A DNA stretch of 38,459 bases from Desertifilum tharense IPPAS B-1220 (GTDB taxonomy: Bacteria; Cyanobacteriota; Cyanobacteriia; Cyanobacteriales; Desertifilaceae), in NCBI RefSeq assembly GCF_001746915.1, contig NZ_MJGC01000079.1:1-38459 (forward strand), read 5' to 3'. Within the stretch, counting starts at the first letter, position 1; every line of letters starts with the position of its first letter. The notes beneath the pieces are model-generated. The model was not told where the DNA came from. It made no database searches and worked only from the letters and a program-made list of their open reading frames with translations. The position numbers were made by a program, and so were the translations under genes. This document shows, piece after piece, positions 17,154 through 24,791 of this stretch.

Positions 17154-18014
17154 ATGCCGACCGAGCAACAACTTCAACCGCCTCAAAAGCAAGACAGGCA
17201 ACCGGGTTTAGAATCCGAAATGACTCCCCAACCCGAATCGGGAGAATCAACCTATCAAGGAGCGAATAAATTAAGCGGGAAAGTCGCTTTAATTACTGGG
17301 GGAGATAGCGGCATTGGCCGTGCAGTTGCCATCTTGTATGCTAAAGAAGGGGCAAATGTCGCGATCGCCTATTTAAACGAACACGAAGACGCCAAGAAAA
17401 CCCAGGAATTGGTTGAAGCGGAAGGTCGTAAAGCAATTACCCTGGCTGGCGATATTGGCGATGAATCTTTTTGTAAAAAGTTGGTCGAAGAAACCGTTAA
17501 AGCCTTTGGTCAATTAGATATCTTAGTAAACAATGCAGCCGAACAGCATCCGGTGGAAAGCATTGAAGAGATTAGTGCAGAGCAATTAGAACGCACGTTC
17601 CGCACCAATATCTTTTCGATGTTTTACCTCACCAAGGCCGCAATGCCTCACCTCAAAGAGGGAAGCGCCATCATCAACACCACTTCGGTGACAGCGTACC
17701 AAGGGAACTCCAGCTTAATCGATTATTCCTCCACCAAGGGCGCGATCGTTGCGTTTACACGCTCTTTGTCGCAAAGTTTGGTCAAAAAAGGCATCCGAGT
17801 TAATGGCGTGGCTCCTGGCCCCATCTGGACGCCGCTGATTCCCGCCACCTTCTCCGAAGAGAAAGTAGCCTCTTTTGGCAAACAAGTCCCAATGAAACGC
17901 GCAGGACAACCGGAAGAAGTGGCAACTTGTTACGTCTTCCTCGCTTCTAACGACTCCTCCTACATTTCCGGTCAAATCTTACACCCCAACGGTGGGAATA
18001 TTGTGAACGGCTAG
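17154..18014 (+). CDS. Short-chain dehydrogenase/reductase (YghA/YhdF-like)
   Basis: NAD(P)-dependent oxidoreductase of the classical SDR superfamily. Cofactor motif TGGDSGIG (48-55), NNAAE (126-130), catalytic S178, Y191 and K195 in YSSTKGA, then RVNGVAPGPIWTP. The ~40-residue N-terminal tail rich in Gln, Pro and Glu is typical of the YghA/YhdF/glucose-1-dehydrogenase-like branch, often linked to general stress. Substrate cannot be told. It stands alone between two PD40-propeller genes and is followed by a long hairpin. Confidence 0.93.
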   Translation: MPTEQQLQPPQKQDRQPGLESEMTPQPESGESTYQGANKLSGKVALITGGDSGIGRAVAILYAKEGANVAIAYLNEHEDAKKTQELVEAEGRKAITLAGDIGDESFCKKLVEETVKAFGQLDILVNNAAEQHPVESIEEISAEQLERTFRTNIFSMFYLTKAAMPHLKEGSAIINTTSVTAYQGNSSLIDYSSTKGAIVAFTRSLSQSLVKKGIRVNGVAPGPIWTPLIPATFSEEKVASFGKQVPMKRAGQPEEVATCYVFLASNDSSYISGQILHPNGGNIVNG

Positions 18015-18052
18015 AACGAGGACTAAGTTCCATCGCGGGTACATCAACTGAG

Positions 18053-18093
18053 TAAGATTCTGCTTATCCTGAAATAGGATAGGTGGAATCTTA
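18053..18093 (+). terminator. 18-pair hairpin after the SDR gene
   Basis: TAAGATTCTGCTTATCCT (18053-18070) and AGGATAGGTGGAATCTTA (18076-18093) can form 18 consecutive pairs as RNA, counting three G-U pairs, closed by a 5-base loop. It begins 39 bases after the SDR stop. The downstream T-run is weak (TTCAGCTTT), so it is a probable but imperfect terminator or a processing/stabilising structure. Confidence 0.55.
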
Positions 18094-18178
18094 TTCAGCT
18101 TTGGGGAAGTCGTAAATTCTATCGGGTCTGTAGCACGAGGTTTGCTATAAATTGGGGTAGAAGGAGCGATAAGAACTC

Positions 18179-19111
18179 ATGTCAAGCCGGACTCAGCGAT
18201 ACATTAGCGTCATCGGATTATTATTATTTCTGTGGGTTGGCTCGTTTTTCGCCCAACCGGGAGACGCCAGAACCCGTACCCCACCCCTGACTTCAGAAAT
18301 TGCCTTTGTGTCTAACCGTCGGGGAAATGAAGATGTTTACTTACTTCAACCCAGACGTTCTCAACCGCTGAACCTCACCAATCACCCGGCGGATGATGCG
18401 ACGGCGAGTTGGTCGCCAGACGGTCAGTTTATAGCATTTCGTTCCTTCCGTAATGGCGATGCTGAGATTTACCGCATGAACGCCGATGGCACCAATCAGG
18501 TGAACTTAACCAAGACACCTGGGGGAGATACCTCGCCAGCTTGGTCGCCAGATGGTCGGCGCATCGTTTTTTCTTCCGACCGGACGGGGAACGACGAAAT
18601 TTATGTGATGGATGCGGACGGGTCGAACCCAATTAATTTAACCAATAATCGGGCTAGCGATCGCTTTCCGGAGTGGTCGCCCGATGGTCGCTTTATTGCT
18701 TTTACCACAGATCGAGATGGCGATCGCGAAATCTACGTCATGAACGCCGATGGGTCAAACCCCATCAACCTCACCAACAACCCAGAAGACGACATCCACC
18801 CCGCCTGGTCCCCCGACGGCTACTTCATCGCCTTCAGTTCCACCCGTAACGGCATCGCCGAAATCTTTACCTTAGACTTAGAAACCGGAGAACTCTTCCG
18901 CCTCAGCAACCATCCCGGACGCGACGCCGGCCCCGCCTGGTCGCCAGATGGCAGCAAAATCGCCTTCCATTCCAACCGCGACGGCAACTTTGAAATCTAC
19001 GTCATGAACGCCGACGGGTCAAACCCCATCCGCTATACCCGCAATATGGGGTTCGATGGCTTCCCCGCTTGGCGACCCCCCCTTCCCAAACCTCCCGAAA
19101 ACCCAGGTTAA
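18179..19111 (+). CDS. Exported PD40/TolB-type beta-propeller protein
   Basis: 310 residues with an N-terminal hydrophobic segment (about residues 9-26, ISVIGLLLFLWVGSFFA) acting as signal peptide or anchor; no lipobox Cys. Six PD40 units follow with the same consensus as the lipoprotein at 16054 ([34 protein letters not shown]). The units share long identical stretches ([12 protein letters not shown] at three sites), showing recent repeat homogenisation. GGAG lies about 13 bases before the ATG. Likely a periplasmic propeller; partner unknown. The pair looks like a gene duplication now separated by the SDR gene. Confidence 0.87.
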   Translation: MSSRTQRYISVIGLLLFLWVGSFFAQPGDARTRTPPLTSEIAFVSNRRGNEDVYLLQPRRSQPLNLTNHPADDATASWSPDGQFIAFRSFRNGDAEIYRMNADGTNQVNLTKTPGGDTSPAWSPDGRRIVFSSDRTGNDEIYVMDADGSNPINLTNNRASDRFPEWSPDGRFIAFTTDRDGDREIYVMNADGSNPINLTNNPEDDIHPAWSPDGYFIAFSSTRNGIAEIFTLDLETGELFRLSNHPGRDAGPAWSPDGSKIAFHSNRDGNFEIYVMNADGSNPIRYTRNMGFDGFPAWRPPLPKPPENPG

Positions 19112-19148
19112 TAGCAGCCCTATTCTCTCGTCAAAAACTTATTACTTT

Positions 19149-19295
19149 ATGAAAAATTTGAAAGGATTACCTCCTGAGAAAAAGCTTGAAGTCTTGTATG
19201 CTCGTATTGAAGAACTTGAGTCTGAAGAGCAAGCACTCAACGAACAAACAGCCAAACTACTGGCTCAAGCTAGACGAATGATAGCAAGTCATTAG
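19149..19295 (+). CDS. Small hypothetical coiled-coil protein
   Basis: A 48-residue frame from the ATG at 19149: MKNLKGLPPEKKLEVLYARI, then a Glu/Gln-rich helix and KLLAQARRM. It is a short amphipathic helix without Cys or a membrane segment. The frame is open further upstream to an ATG at 19056, but that would overlap the propeller gene by 56 bases, so the shorter form is preferred. No convincing ribosome site is seen; it may not be expressed. Confidence 0.35.
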   Translation: MKNLKGLPPEKKLEVLYARIEELESEEQALNEQTAKLLAQARRMIASH

Positions 19296-19347
19296 AAAAA
19301 CTTGAGAGTCGCGATCGCACTTATTGCACCCCCATCTCAACAACTCA

Positions 19348-21411
19348 TTAAACCACTACCCTCACCCCAATACTCTCCACTGCCACTCGGTTCACCGTAC
19401 AGAGTGCGTAGGTTCCCGCCTGGATGGGAATTGAAGTCGTTTGAGCATTAAGAATCTGGGATAACTGCCACTGAGTTCCCTGTTGCTGATACAGCGTCCA
19501 ACCGCGAATCGTCGTATTGGTAGGCGCTTTCCAACTCAGCCGGCCTTCCCTAACCGTCACCTCAGTGGGGTGGGGAGGCGGCGTTTGGGACAACCATGAC
19601 AGCGTAGGTACCAGCGCCACCTGACTGTAGGGAGATGCCTTCAAGCTATCAACAATCCCCAGGCGATTTTCTAGAAAAATACTGGCATGGTAAAAAATAT
19701 TGCCCAACGATAACTGATTGGCGCGATTGCGGCTGATTTCCACCTGTTGCAGCGTTTCCGAAACCGGCCAGGTTGTCGCATCCAAGCGCGTAATCCGATT
19801 TCCCACATAAATATGGCGCTTTTGGCGATTATGGGAGAGCCACCAGTCCAGCAAAACCGGATAACTTTGGGCGGGTGGCTCAATTTTCCAGTAAAGCTGC
19901 GGCGCGTAATAGTCAATCCAACCTTGCTCTAGCCACTTCTTAGAGTCCGAGTACAGTTGGTCATAAGCATCTAAACCGCGAATCTGTTCGGGTTCTCCCG
20001 GACGGAAAATTCCGAACGGACTCACCCCGAACTTGACATGGGGTTTAGTCGCTTTAATTCCATTCCAAATGCGTTGAATTAACAAGCTGACATTATCTCG
20101 ACGCCAATCTCCTAAGCTGAGTCTTCCGCCTGCTGCCACATACGCCGCATAAGTATTTTCATCGGGGAACGTGACGCCCGCAATCGGATAAGGATAGAAA
20201 TAATCATCAATGTGAATCCCATCCACGTCATAGCGCTGGATGATATCCATAACCACATTAAACGTTTGGTCTTGCACCCGCTTTTGACCGGGGTCCATCC
20301 AGAGTTGCGTATCAAACTTGCAAATCGTTTCGGGATGAATCACCGCCATGTGGGGAGCCACATTTGGGCCGCTATTGAGGGTAATTTGAGCGCGATAGAG
20401 GTTAATCCAAGCATGAAGCTCTAAGTTACGTTTGTGAGCCTCTGCAACTGCGAATTCTAGGGGGTCATAAAAGGGTTCTGGCGCTCTCCCTTGCTGTCCA
20501 GTTAACCAACGGCTCCAAGGTTCTAAGCTGGATTGATAGAGTGCATCCCCTTCAATTCTGACCTGCAAAATTACCGCGTTGAGGTGGGTGGCGGCCGCTT
20601 GGTCGAGAATGCGAATCAGTTCGTCTCGCTGTTGCTGCACGGGTAAACCCGCCTTAGAGGGCCAGTCTACATTCCAGACCGATGTCACCCAAACGCCGCG
20701 AAACTCCCGCCGATGGCTGACATTCACCAGTTGAACGGGGGGTTCGAGTTGGGGGGGTCTGACAATAAACGTTGAGGAGATTTCGGGGGCCCGTTTTTCG
20801 TAGACCAAACCTTGGTAGATAATGGCGGCGACTTCTCCACGGGTGGCGGCGCGTAGAGGGTTGAGCATTCTCACGTTGGGATGATTGACCACCATTGAGG
20901 CTCCCGTGGCTTCTGCAACCCGATCGATCGCATAGGCGGGAATTTGGCTAGCATCTTGATAGAGTTCGGGCAGTCTGGCTTTCAGGGCTGGGTTCACAAT
21001 AATCCCTAATCCCCCTGCAAGGGCTACTAGAACTTGTACTCGCTGAATGCCTTCGTCAGGTTTAAAGAGGCGATTGGGATATCCTGCTAAAAAACCCGTT
21101 TCGTAAGCGGTTTTAATGGCATTAGCGGCCCAGTGGTTGGTGGGAACATCGGTAAAGGCAACGTAGGGCCGTTGCTGCGGTCGCGGGAAGGCTTTTTGAA
21201 TCAACGCCGCAAATTGAGCGCGACTGATGGGGTCGTTGGGTCGAAAGGTTTGATCCGGAAAACCGCTGATAATTCCTCGCGCGGCTAGGGCTTCAATGGG
21301 AGTGCGGGCCCAGTGGGTTTCTAAGTCGCGGAAGCGAGGAGCCGTGTTAACCATAGCGTCAAAAATGCCTTTATTTCCTGATGGAGTGTGGAAAAGCCAC
21401 TTATAGGGCAT
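19348..21411 (-). CDS. SLH-domain and GHL10 (family-10-like) glycoside hydrolase
   Basis: Residues ~25-215 contain three S-layer-homology-type units (RFRDLETHWARTPIEALAARGIISGFPDQTFRPNDPISRAQFAALI-type pattern, repeated). These usually bind cell-wall polymer. Residues ~235-560 match the GHL10/DUF187 hydrolase (FRGVWVTSVWNVDWPS, HLNAVILQVRIEGDALYQS, LELHAWINLYRA, DVDGIHIDDYFYPYP, GVSPFGIF). The C-terminus (~600-687) looks like a fibronectin-type beta domain. Related proteins are predicted to cleave peptidoglycan or other glycan. Neither the ATG at 21411 nor an in-frame one at 21354 is followed by a clear signal peptide, which is odd for a wall-bound enzyme. Confidence 0.87.
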   Translation of the reverse strand: MPYKWLFHTPSGNKGIFDAMVNTAPRFRDLETHWARTPIEALAARGIISGFPDQTFRPNDPISRAQFAALIQKAFPRPQQRPYVAFTDVPTNHWAANAIKTAYETGFLAGYPNRLFKPDEGIQRVQVLVALAGGLGIIVNPALKARLPELYQDASQIPAYAIDRVAEATGASMVVNHPNVRMLNPLRAATRGEVAAIIYQGLVYEKRAPEISSTFIVRPPQLEPPVQLVNVSHRREFRGVWVTSVWNVDWPSKAGLPVQQQRDELIRILDQAAATHLNAVILQVRIEGDALYQSSLEPWSRWLTGQQGRAPEPFYDPLEFAVAEAHKRNLELHAWINLYRAQITLNSGPNVAPHMAVIHPETICKFDTQLWMDPGQKRVQDQTFNVVMDIIQRYDVDGIHIDDYFYPYPIAGVTFPDENTYAAYVAAGGRLSLGDWRRDNVSLLIQRIWNGIKATKPHVKFGVSPFGIFRPGEPEQIRGLDAYDQLYSDSKKWLEQGWIDYYAPQLYWKIEPPAQSYPVLLDWWLSHNRQKRHIYVGNRITRLDATTWPVSETLQQVEISRNRANQLSLGNIFYHASIFLENRLGIVDSLKASPYSQVALVPTLSWLSQTPPPHPTEVTVREGRLSWKAPTNTTIRGWTLYQQQGTQWQLSQILNAQTTSIPIQAGTYALCTVNRVAVESIGVRVVV

Positions 21412-21445
21412 TTTAGGCGATGACGTTAGCTCTATTGGGAAATAT

Positions 21446-23401
21446 TTAGGTTTGTTTGGGGTTCTGCCGATGGCTGTCCCAAACTGGAACTTGCTGTAAA
21501 ATCGCTACGGTGCTGTAGTTATTACCATCGTCGTAACCGCTAGCAACTGTGTGACCGTCTGGGCTAAAGGCAACGGGAGAGACTGCGCCTCGGTCAAGTT
21601 TACCCAGGAGTTCTCCGCTATCGAATGCCCAAATCAAGACTTCTGTGGCTCCACTGACTAGGGTTTGTCCTCCTAGGCTGAACGATAAGGAGGTGACAGG
21701 GCTAGAATGTCCCGATAGGGTTCGCATGACTGTTCCAGACTGCAAATTCCAAACTCGAATTTGGGTATCTTCTGCACCGCTGACGAGGGTTTGACGGTCT
21801 GGACTGAAGGCTAAAGCTTCTACACTGCCGCTATGGCTGAGAAAGACTTGTAACAATTCGCCTTTTGGCAGGTTCCATAGGGAAATTTTACCTTGGCGAT
21901 CGCCACTCGCTAACATTTGTCCATCGGGACTCAGCGCGATCGGTTGAATAACGCTACTCTGGGGAGATAGCGTCCGCAGGCATTCACCCGTTTTTAAGTC
22001 CCAAACCTTAATTCCGCCGCCGCTACTGATTAATCGTTCTCCATCTGGACTGATAATCAGATGCCCAAAGCCCTGCAACTGGTAAAGTTGAGTTTGGGTT
22101 TCTATCTCAAAGACCTGAAGTGAATTCTCGAAATGACCGCTACTCGCTAATAGGCGTCCATCGGGGCTGACAGCCACTTCATAGACTCCCCCGGTATCCC
22201 CTTCAAAGGTATGCAGTAAAGTGCCTGTATAAGGATTCCAGAGGCGAATGGTGCCATCTTCGCTACTGCTAGCAAGCTGCAAGCCCTTCGGGGTAAAGGT
22301 TAAGCCTGAAATACAGTCACCATGTCCTCTGAGCGTATAAACGCATTGCCATTCTACAGAGGCGATCGCTTCTGCTGCTTGACTGGCTTGCCAGATGCGA
22401 AGCGTACCATCTTCTGAGGCACTGACCAGGGTTTGACGATTGGGCATTAAGATTGACCAGGAGCTATCCTCATGTCCGGCTAGGATATGCAAAAGTTTTC
22501 CGGTTTGTAAGTCTAGGACTTTCACCGTTCCGTCTTCGCTGCCACTGGCGAGTAAATGCCCGTCAATACTGAGGGTGAGGGTGGTTAAGTTCCAATATCC
22601 ATAATGCACGTCCAGGAGTTCTCCGGTTTGGTGCTGCCAGACATGGATGGAGGTGCCTTCATGACTGCTAACCAGGGTATCTTGATAGAGGGTGAGGGGG
22701 GCGTCGCCGTTATCGCATTGGTAGAGAAGCTTTCCGGTTTCGAGGTGCCATGCTCTCATTTCGTTCGCCGTGGCGCTGAAGATTGTTTGACTATCGGCAC
22801 TTAGGGCAACGGAAAGGACTTCTTGCGAGTGCTTAAAGGTGCGTTGGAGTTTGCCCGTTTTGAGGTTCCAGAGTTTAACCGTCTTGTCGTGGCTGGCGCT
22901 GACTAGGGTGGAGGCGTTGGGAGTCAGGGCGATCGCGCTAATCGCATCTTTGTGAGCTTTGATACTATAAAGCGGCTGCTCTGTCGCTAAACTCCAAATC
23001 TTCAAAGTAGCATCGCTGCTGCCACTGACCAAAAATTTGGTTTTGGGATGAAACGCCAGGGATAAAACCGCCTCAGTATGACCTTTAAGGATTCCTAATG
23101 GCTCCCCCGTGTAGAGATGCCAAAGTTTAATTAAGCCGTCATCTCCAGCACTAGCAAGGGTTTCGCCATCTGGGGCAAGGGCGATCGCATACACCCCGCC
23201 TTCATGCGCCGCGATCCGATAAGCGCATTCCCAAGCCTGTTGCTGCAACTGACTCAGGCGCATTCGATGGGCGTGAACTTCCGCCGCGATGGGCGTGCTT
23301 GCCACTTGATGGACTAAATCTAAACCCCGACGGACTAAGGTTGAAGAATAGCGAATTAACCCGGAATGGGCGGACTTGACTAGGTTGGTTTCTTCGCTCA
23401 T
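21446..23401 (-). CDS. WD40-repeat protein, two propellers
   Basis: 651 residues, nearly all WD40 repeats: about 13-14 units ending in the typical DGTIRLWNPYTGTLLHTFEG pattern with SPDGxxLAS strands, enough for two seven-bladed propellers. An N-terminal ~70-residue helical lead (VKSAHSGLIRYSSTLVRRGLDLVHQVASTPIAAEVHAHRMRLSQLQQQAW in overall character) precedes the first blade and has no signal peptide. No kinase, NACHT or protease domain is attached. Likely a cytosolic protein-interaction platform. It sits 34 bases before the SLH hydrolase gene on the same strand and may share its transcript. Confidence 0.9.
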   Translation of the reverse strand: MSEETNLVKSAHSGLIRYSSTLVRRGLDLVHQVASTPIAAEVHAHRMRLSQLQQQAWECAYRIAAHEGGVYAIALAPDGETLASAGDDGLIKLWHLYTGEPLGILKGHTEAVLSLAFHPKTKFLVSGSSDATLKIWSLATEQPLYSIKAHKDAISAIALTPNASTLVSASHDKTVKLWNLKTGKLQRTFKHSQEVLSVALSADSQTIFSATANEMRAWHLETGKLLYQCDNGDAPLTLYQDTLVSSHEGTSIHVWQHQTGELLDVHYGYWNLTTLTLSIDGHLLASGSEDGTVKVLDLQTGKLLHILAGHEDSSWSILMPNRQTLVSASEDGTLRIWQASQAAEAIASVEWQCVYTLRGHGDCISGLTFTPKGLQLASSSEDGTIRLWNPYTGTLLHTFEGDTGGVYEVAVSPDGRLLASSGHFENSLQVFEIETQTQLYQLQGFGHLIISPDGERLISSGGGIKVWDLKTGECLRTLSPQSSVIQPIALSPDGQMLASGDRQGKISLWNLPKGELLQVFLSHSGSVEALAFSPDRQTLVSGAEDTQIRVWNLQSGTVMRTLSGHSSPVTSLSFSLGGQTLVSGATEVLIWAFDSGELLGKLDRGAVSPVAFSPDGHTVASGYDDGNNYSTVAILQQVPVWDSHRQNPKQT

Positions 23402-23412
23402 ATAGCAAAGTG

Positions 23413-23540
23413 CTGAGTTGAAAGTGCTGAGTGCTGAGTGGGAAGAAGGGAATTGGGAGTTGGGAGTGGGGGGATGGGGAAGAAGGGAGTTGGGAGTTGG
23501 GAGTTGGGAGTTGGGGAAGAGGGGAATTGGGAATTGGGAG
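23413..23540. repeat. Second heptamer-repeat locus (STRR)
   Basis: Contains CTGAGTG twice in tandem (23427-23440), the reverse complement of the CACTCAG heptads at 376-410. It also has four perfect GGGAGTT heptamers (23485-23512) and GGGAATT-type units (about 23522-23536). Between them is GTGGGGGGATGGGGAAGAA, nearly the same as in the G-rich tract at 127-165. The region lies in the 190-base gap between two minus-strand genes. Confidence 0.85.
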
Positions 23541-23590
23541 TTCTTTTATTATTGCTTGAAGGGGGACTTTGCACGATCCCGGTCGTGAGT

Positions 23591-24406
23591 TTAGAGGGCT
23601 AATTTGCTTTTAATCTCTTGCGTATGGCGTTCTATGGCTGCAATTTCCTCATCTAACTGAAAGGCTAACTCAGCGAGTAAATCTCGACCTTGGGCTTGGA
23701 CTTCTAGGGCTTGGGCGTGGAGTTGGGCTAGGGCAGAATTTTGGAGTTCGCTCAATTCAGAGGCGATCGCCACTAAGCGTAGCTGAATTTGTTCGATTTG
23801 ACGGCGCGTGCGTAACAGTTGAGCATCTGGGGTTTCGCTTTGCTGCCAACCCTGGGTATCCTCCCACCCCGCGAGAATTGCTTCAAGCACTTCTGGGTTG
23901 CCTTGTTCGTAGGCGCGGTTAGCAGCAATCATTAATTCTAAACGGCGCTGGCGTTCCGCTTCATCTGTCACCAGATCGGGGTGAATGCGTTTGGCAACTT
24001 CTCGATACAGCTTTTTTAGCCCTTCTGAAGGGCGGAAATGAACTACCCCCTCTAAAGGCAATTCGCGGTTGGCGGCTTCCGTCTCTTGGGCTTTTGTCCA
24101 AGCTTGTTGGGCGCGCTGTCGCAGCCGCAAATCTTTGGGGTGTAAATGCGTGAGATATTCGGCGAGTTGGGCTTCAGCGCGATCGAGTTCTACACAGCGC
24201 TTACCGATCGTTTGAAAATAATCTTGTTCAAACTGGCGTAACTCGCTGACTTGAGTAATGAGTTCTAACTCTCGTTCGGCGCACTGAAGTTCTAAAGCCG
24301 CCAGGATCGCTTGTTGCTGTTCGAGTTCAGACTGGGGGGACGAGGGCGATCGCCTTAACGAGGAATGACTCGCTGTTGGCTTTCCAGATTCATGGGTACT
24401 ATTCAT
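23591..24406 (-). CDS. J-domain (DnaJ-like) coiled-coil protein
   Basis: 271 residues. The N-terminal 25 are Ser/Pro-rich and disordered; ~26-110 form a Glu/Gln-rich coiled coil. Residues ~128-178 are a J-domain with HPD at 142-144 (LKKLYREVAKRIHPDLVTDEAERQRR), the motif that stimulates DnaK-type ATPases. Residues ~198-268 are a second coiled coil. It lacks the Gly/Phe and zinc regions of true DnaJ, so it is a type-III-like co-chaperone of unknown client. It is divergent from the histidine kinase gene. Confidence 0.82.
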   Translation of the reverse strand: MNSTHESGKPTASHSSLRRSPSSPQSELEQQQAILAALELQCAERELELITQVSELRQFEQDYFQTIGKRCVELDRAEAQLAEYLTHLHPKDLRLRQRAQQAWTKAQETEAANRELPLEGVVHFRPSEGLKKLYREVAKRIHPDLVTDEAERQRRLELMIAANRAYEQGNPEVLEAILAGWEDTQGWQQSETPDAQLLRTRRQIEQIQLRLVAIASELSELQNSALAQLHAQALEVQAQGRDLLAELAFQLDEEIAAIERHTQEIKSKLAL

Positions 24407-24791
24407 AAACTTTATCCGATTTTTCCAACTCTCCCCTTGAGAGGGAGGATTAATTCGGGAACCCTAAACTAGGCGAGGGATATCGCCATTAGTACGGGCG
24501 ATAATTCCCCAGTTTGCCTGGAGAATTAAGCTATCTTGCTAATAGTTGGTTCCTTCTGGTCGGTGTGGATCGTCTAAATGTGCATTTTCAGGGCGTAGCT
24601 ACAACTTCTCATTGAAGACTAGACAAAGTAAAGGAGTTTCGGTGGTGCGGTTCGCAAGAACGCAGATTCGCCGACTCTAGTTTATTCCACGCAAAAACAA
24701 CCTTATCCTCCCACTAGAAGCAAACGGATATATCAGTCTAACTCCAGTTCAGTTATTCAATAATCGCTTGACAGAAAGTAGGTTTTGAACA
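24407..24791. other. 385-base intergenic region, one imperfect hairpin
   Basis: It lies between the divergent J-domain and histidine kinase genes, so it must hold promoters for both, but I see no convincing -35/-10 pair. AATTCCCCAG (24503-24512) and CTGGAGAATT (24518-24527) form a 10-bp stem with one mismatch. No tRNA, repeat or small gene is recognised. Confidence 0.5.

Noticed and set aside
16054-19111. tolB of a Tol-Pal system
   Set aside because: Only the propeller part is present, in two copies, with no tolA, tolQ, tolR or pal nearby.
24630-24690. A GGTTCG-containing stretch resembling a tRNA T-arm
   Set aside because: No acceptor, D or anticodon stems can be built around it.
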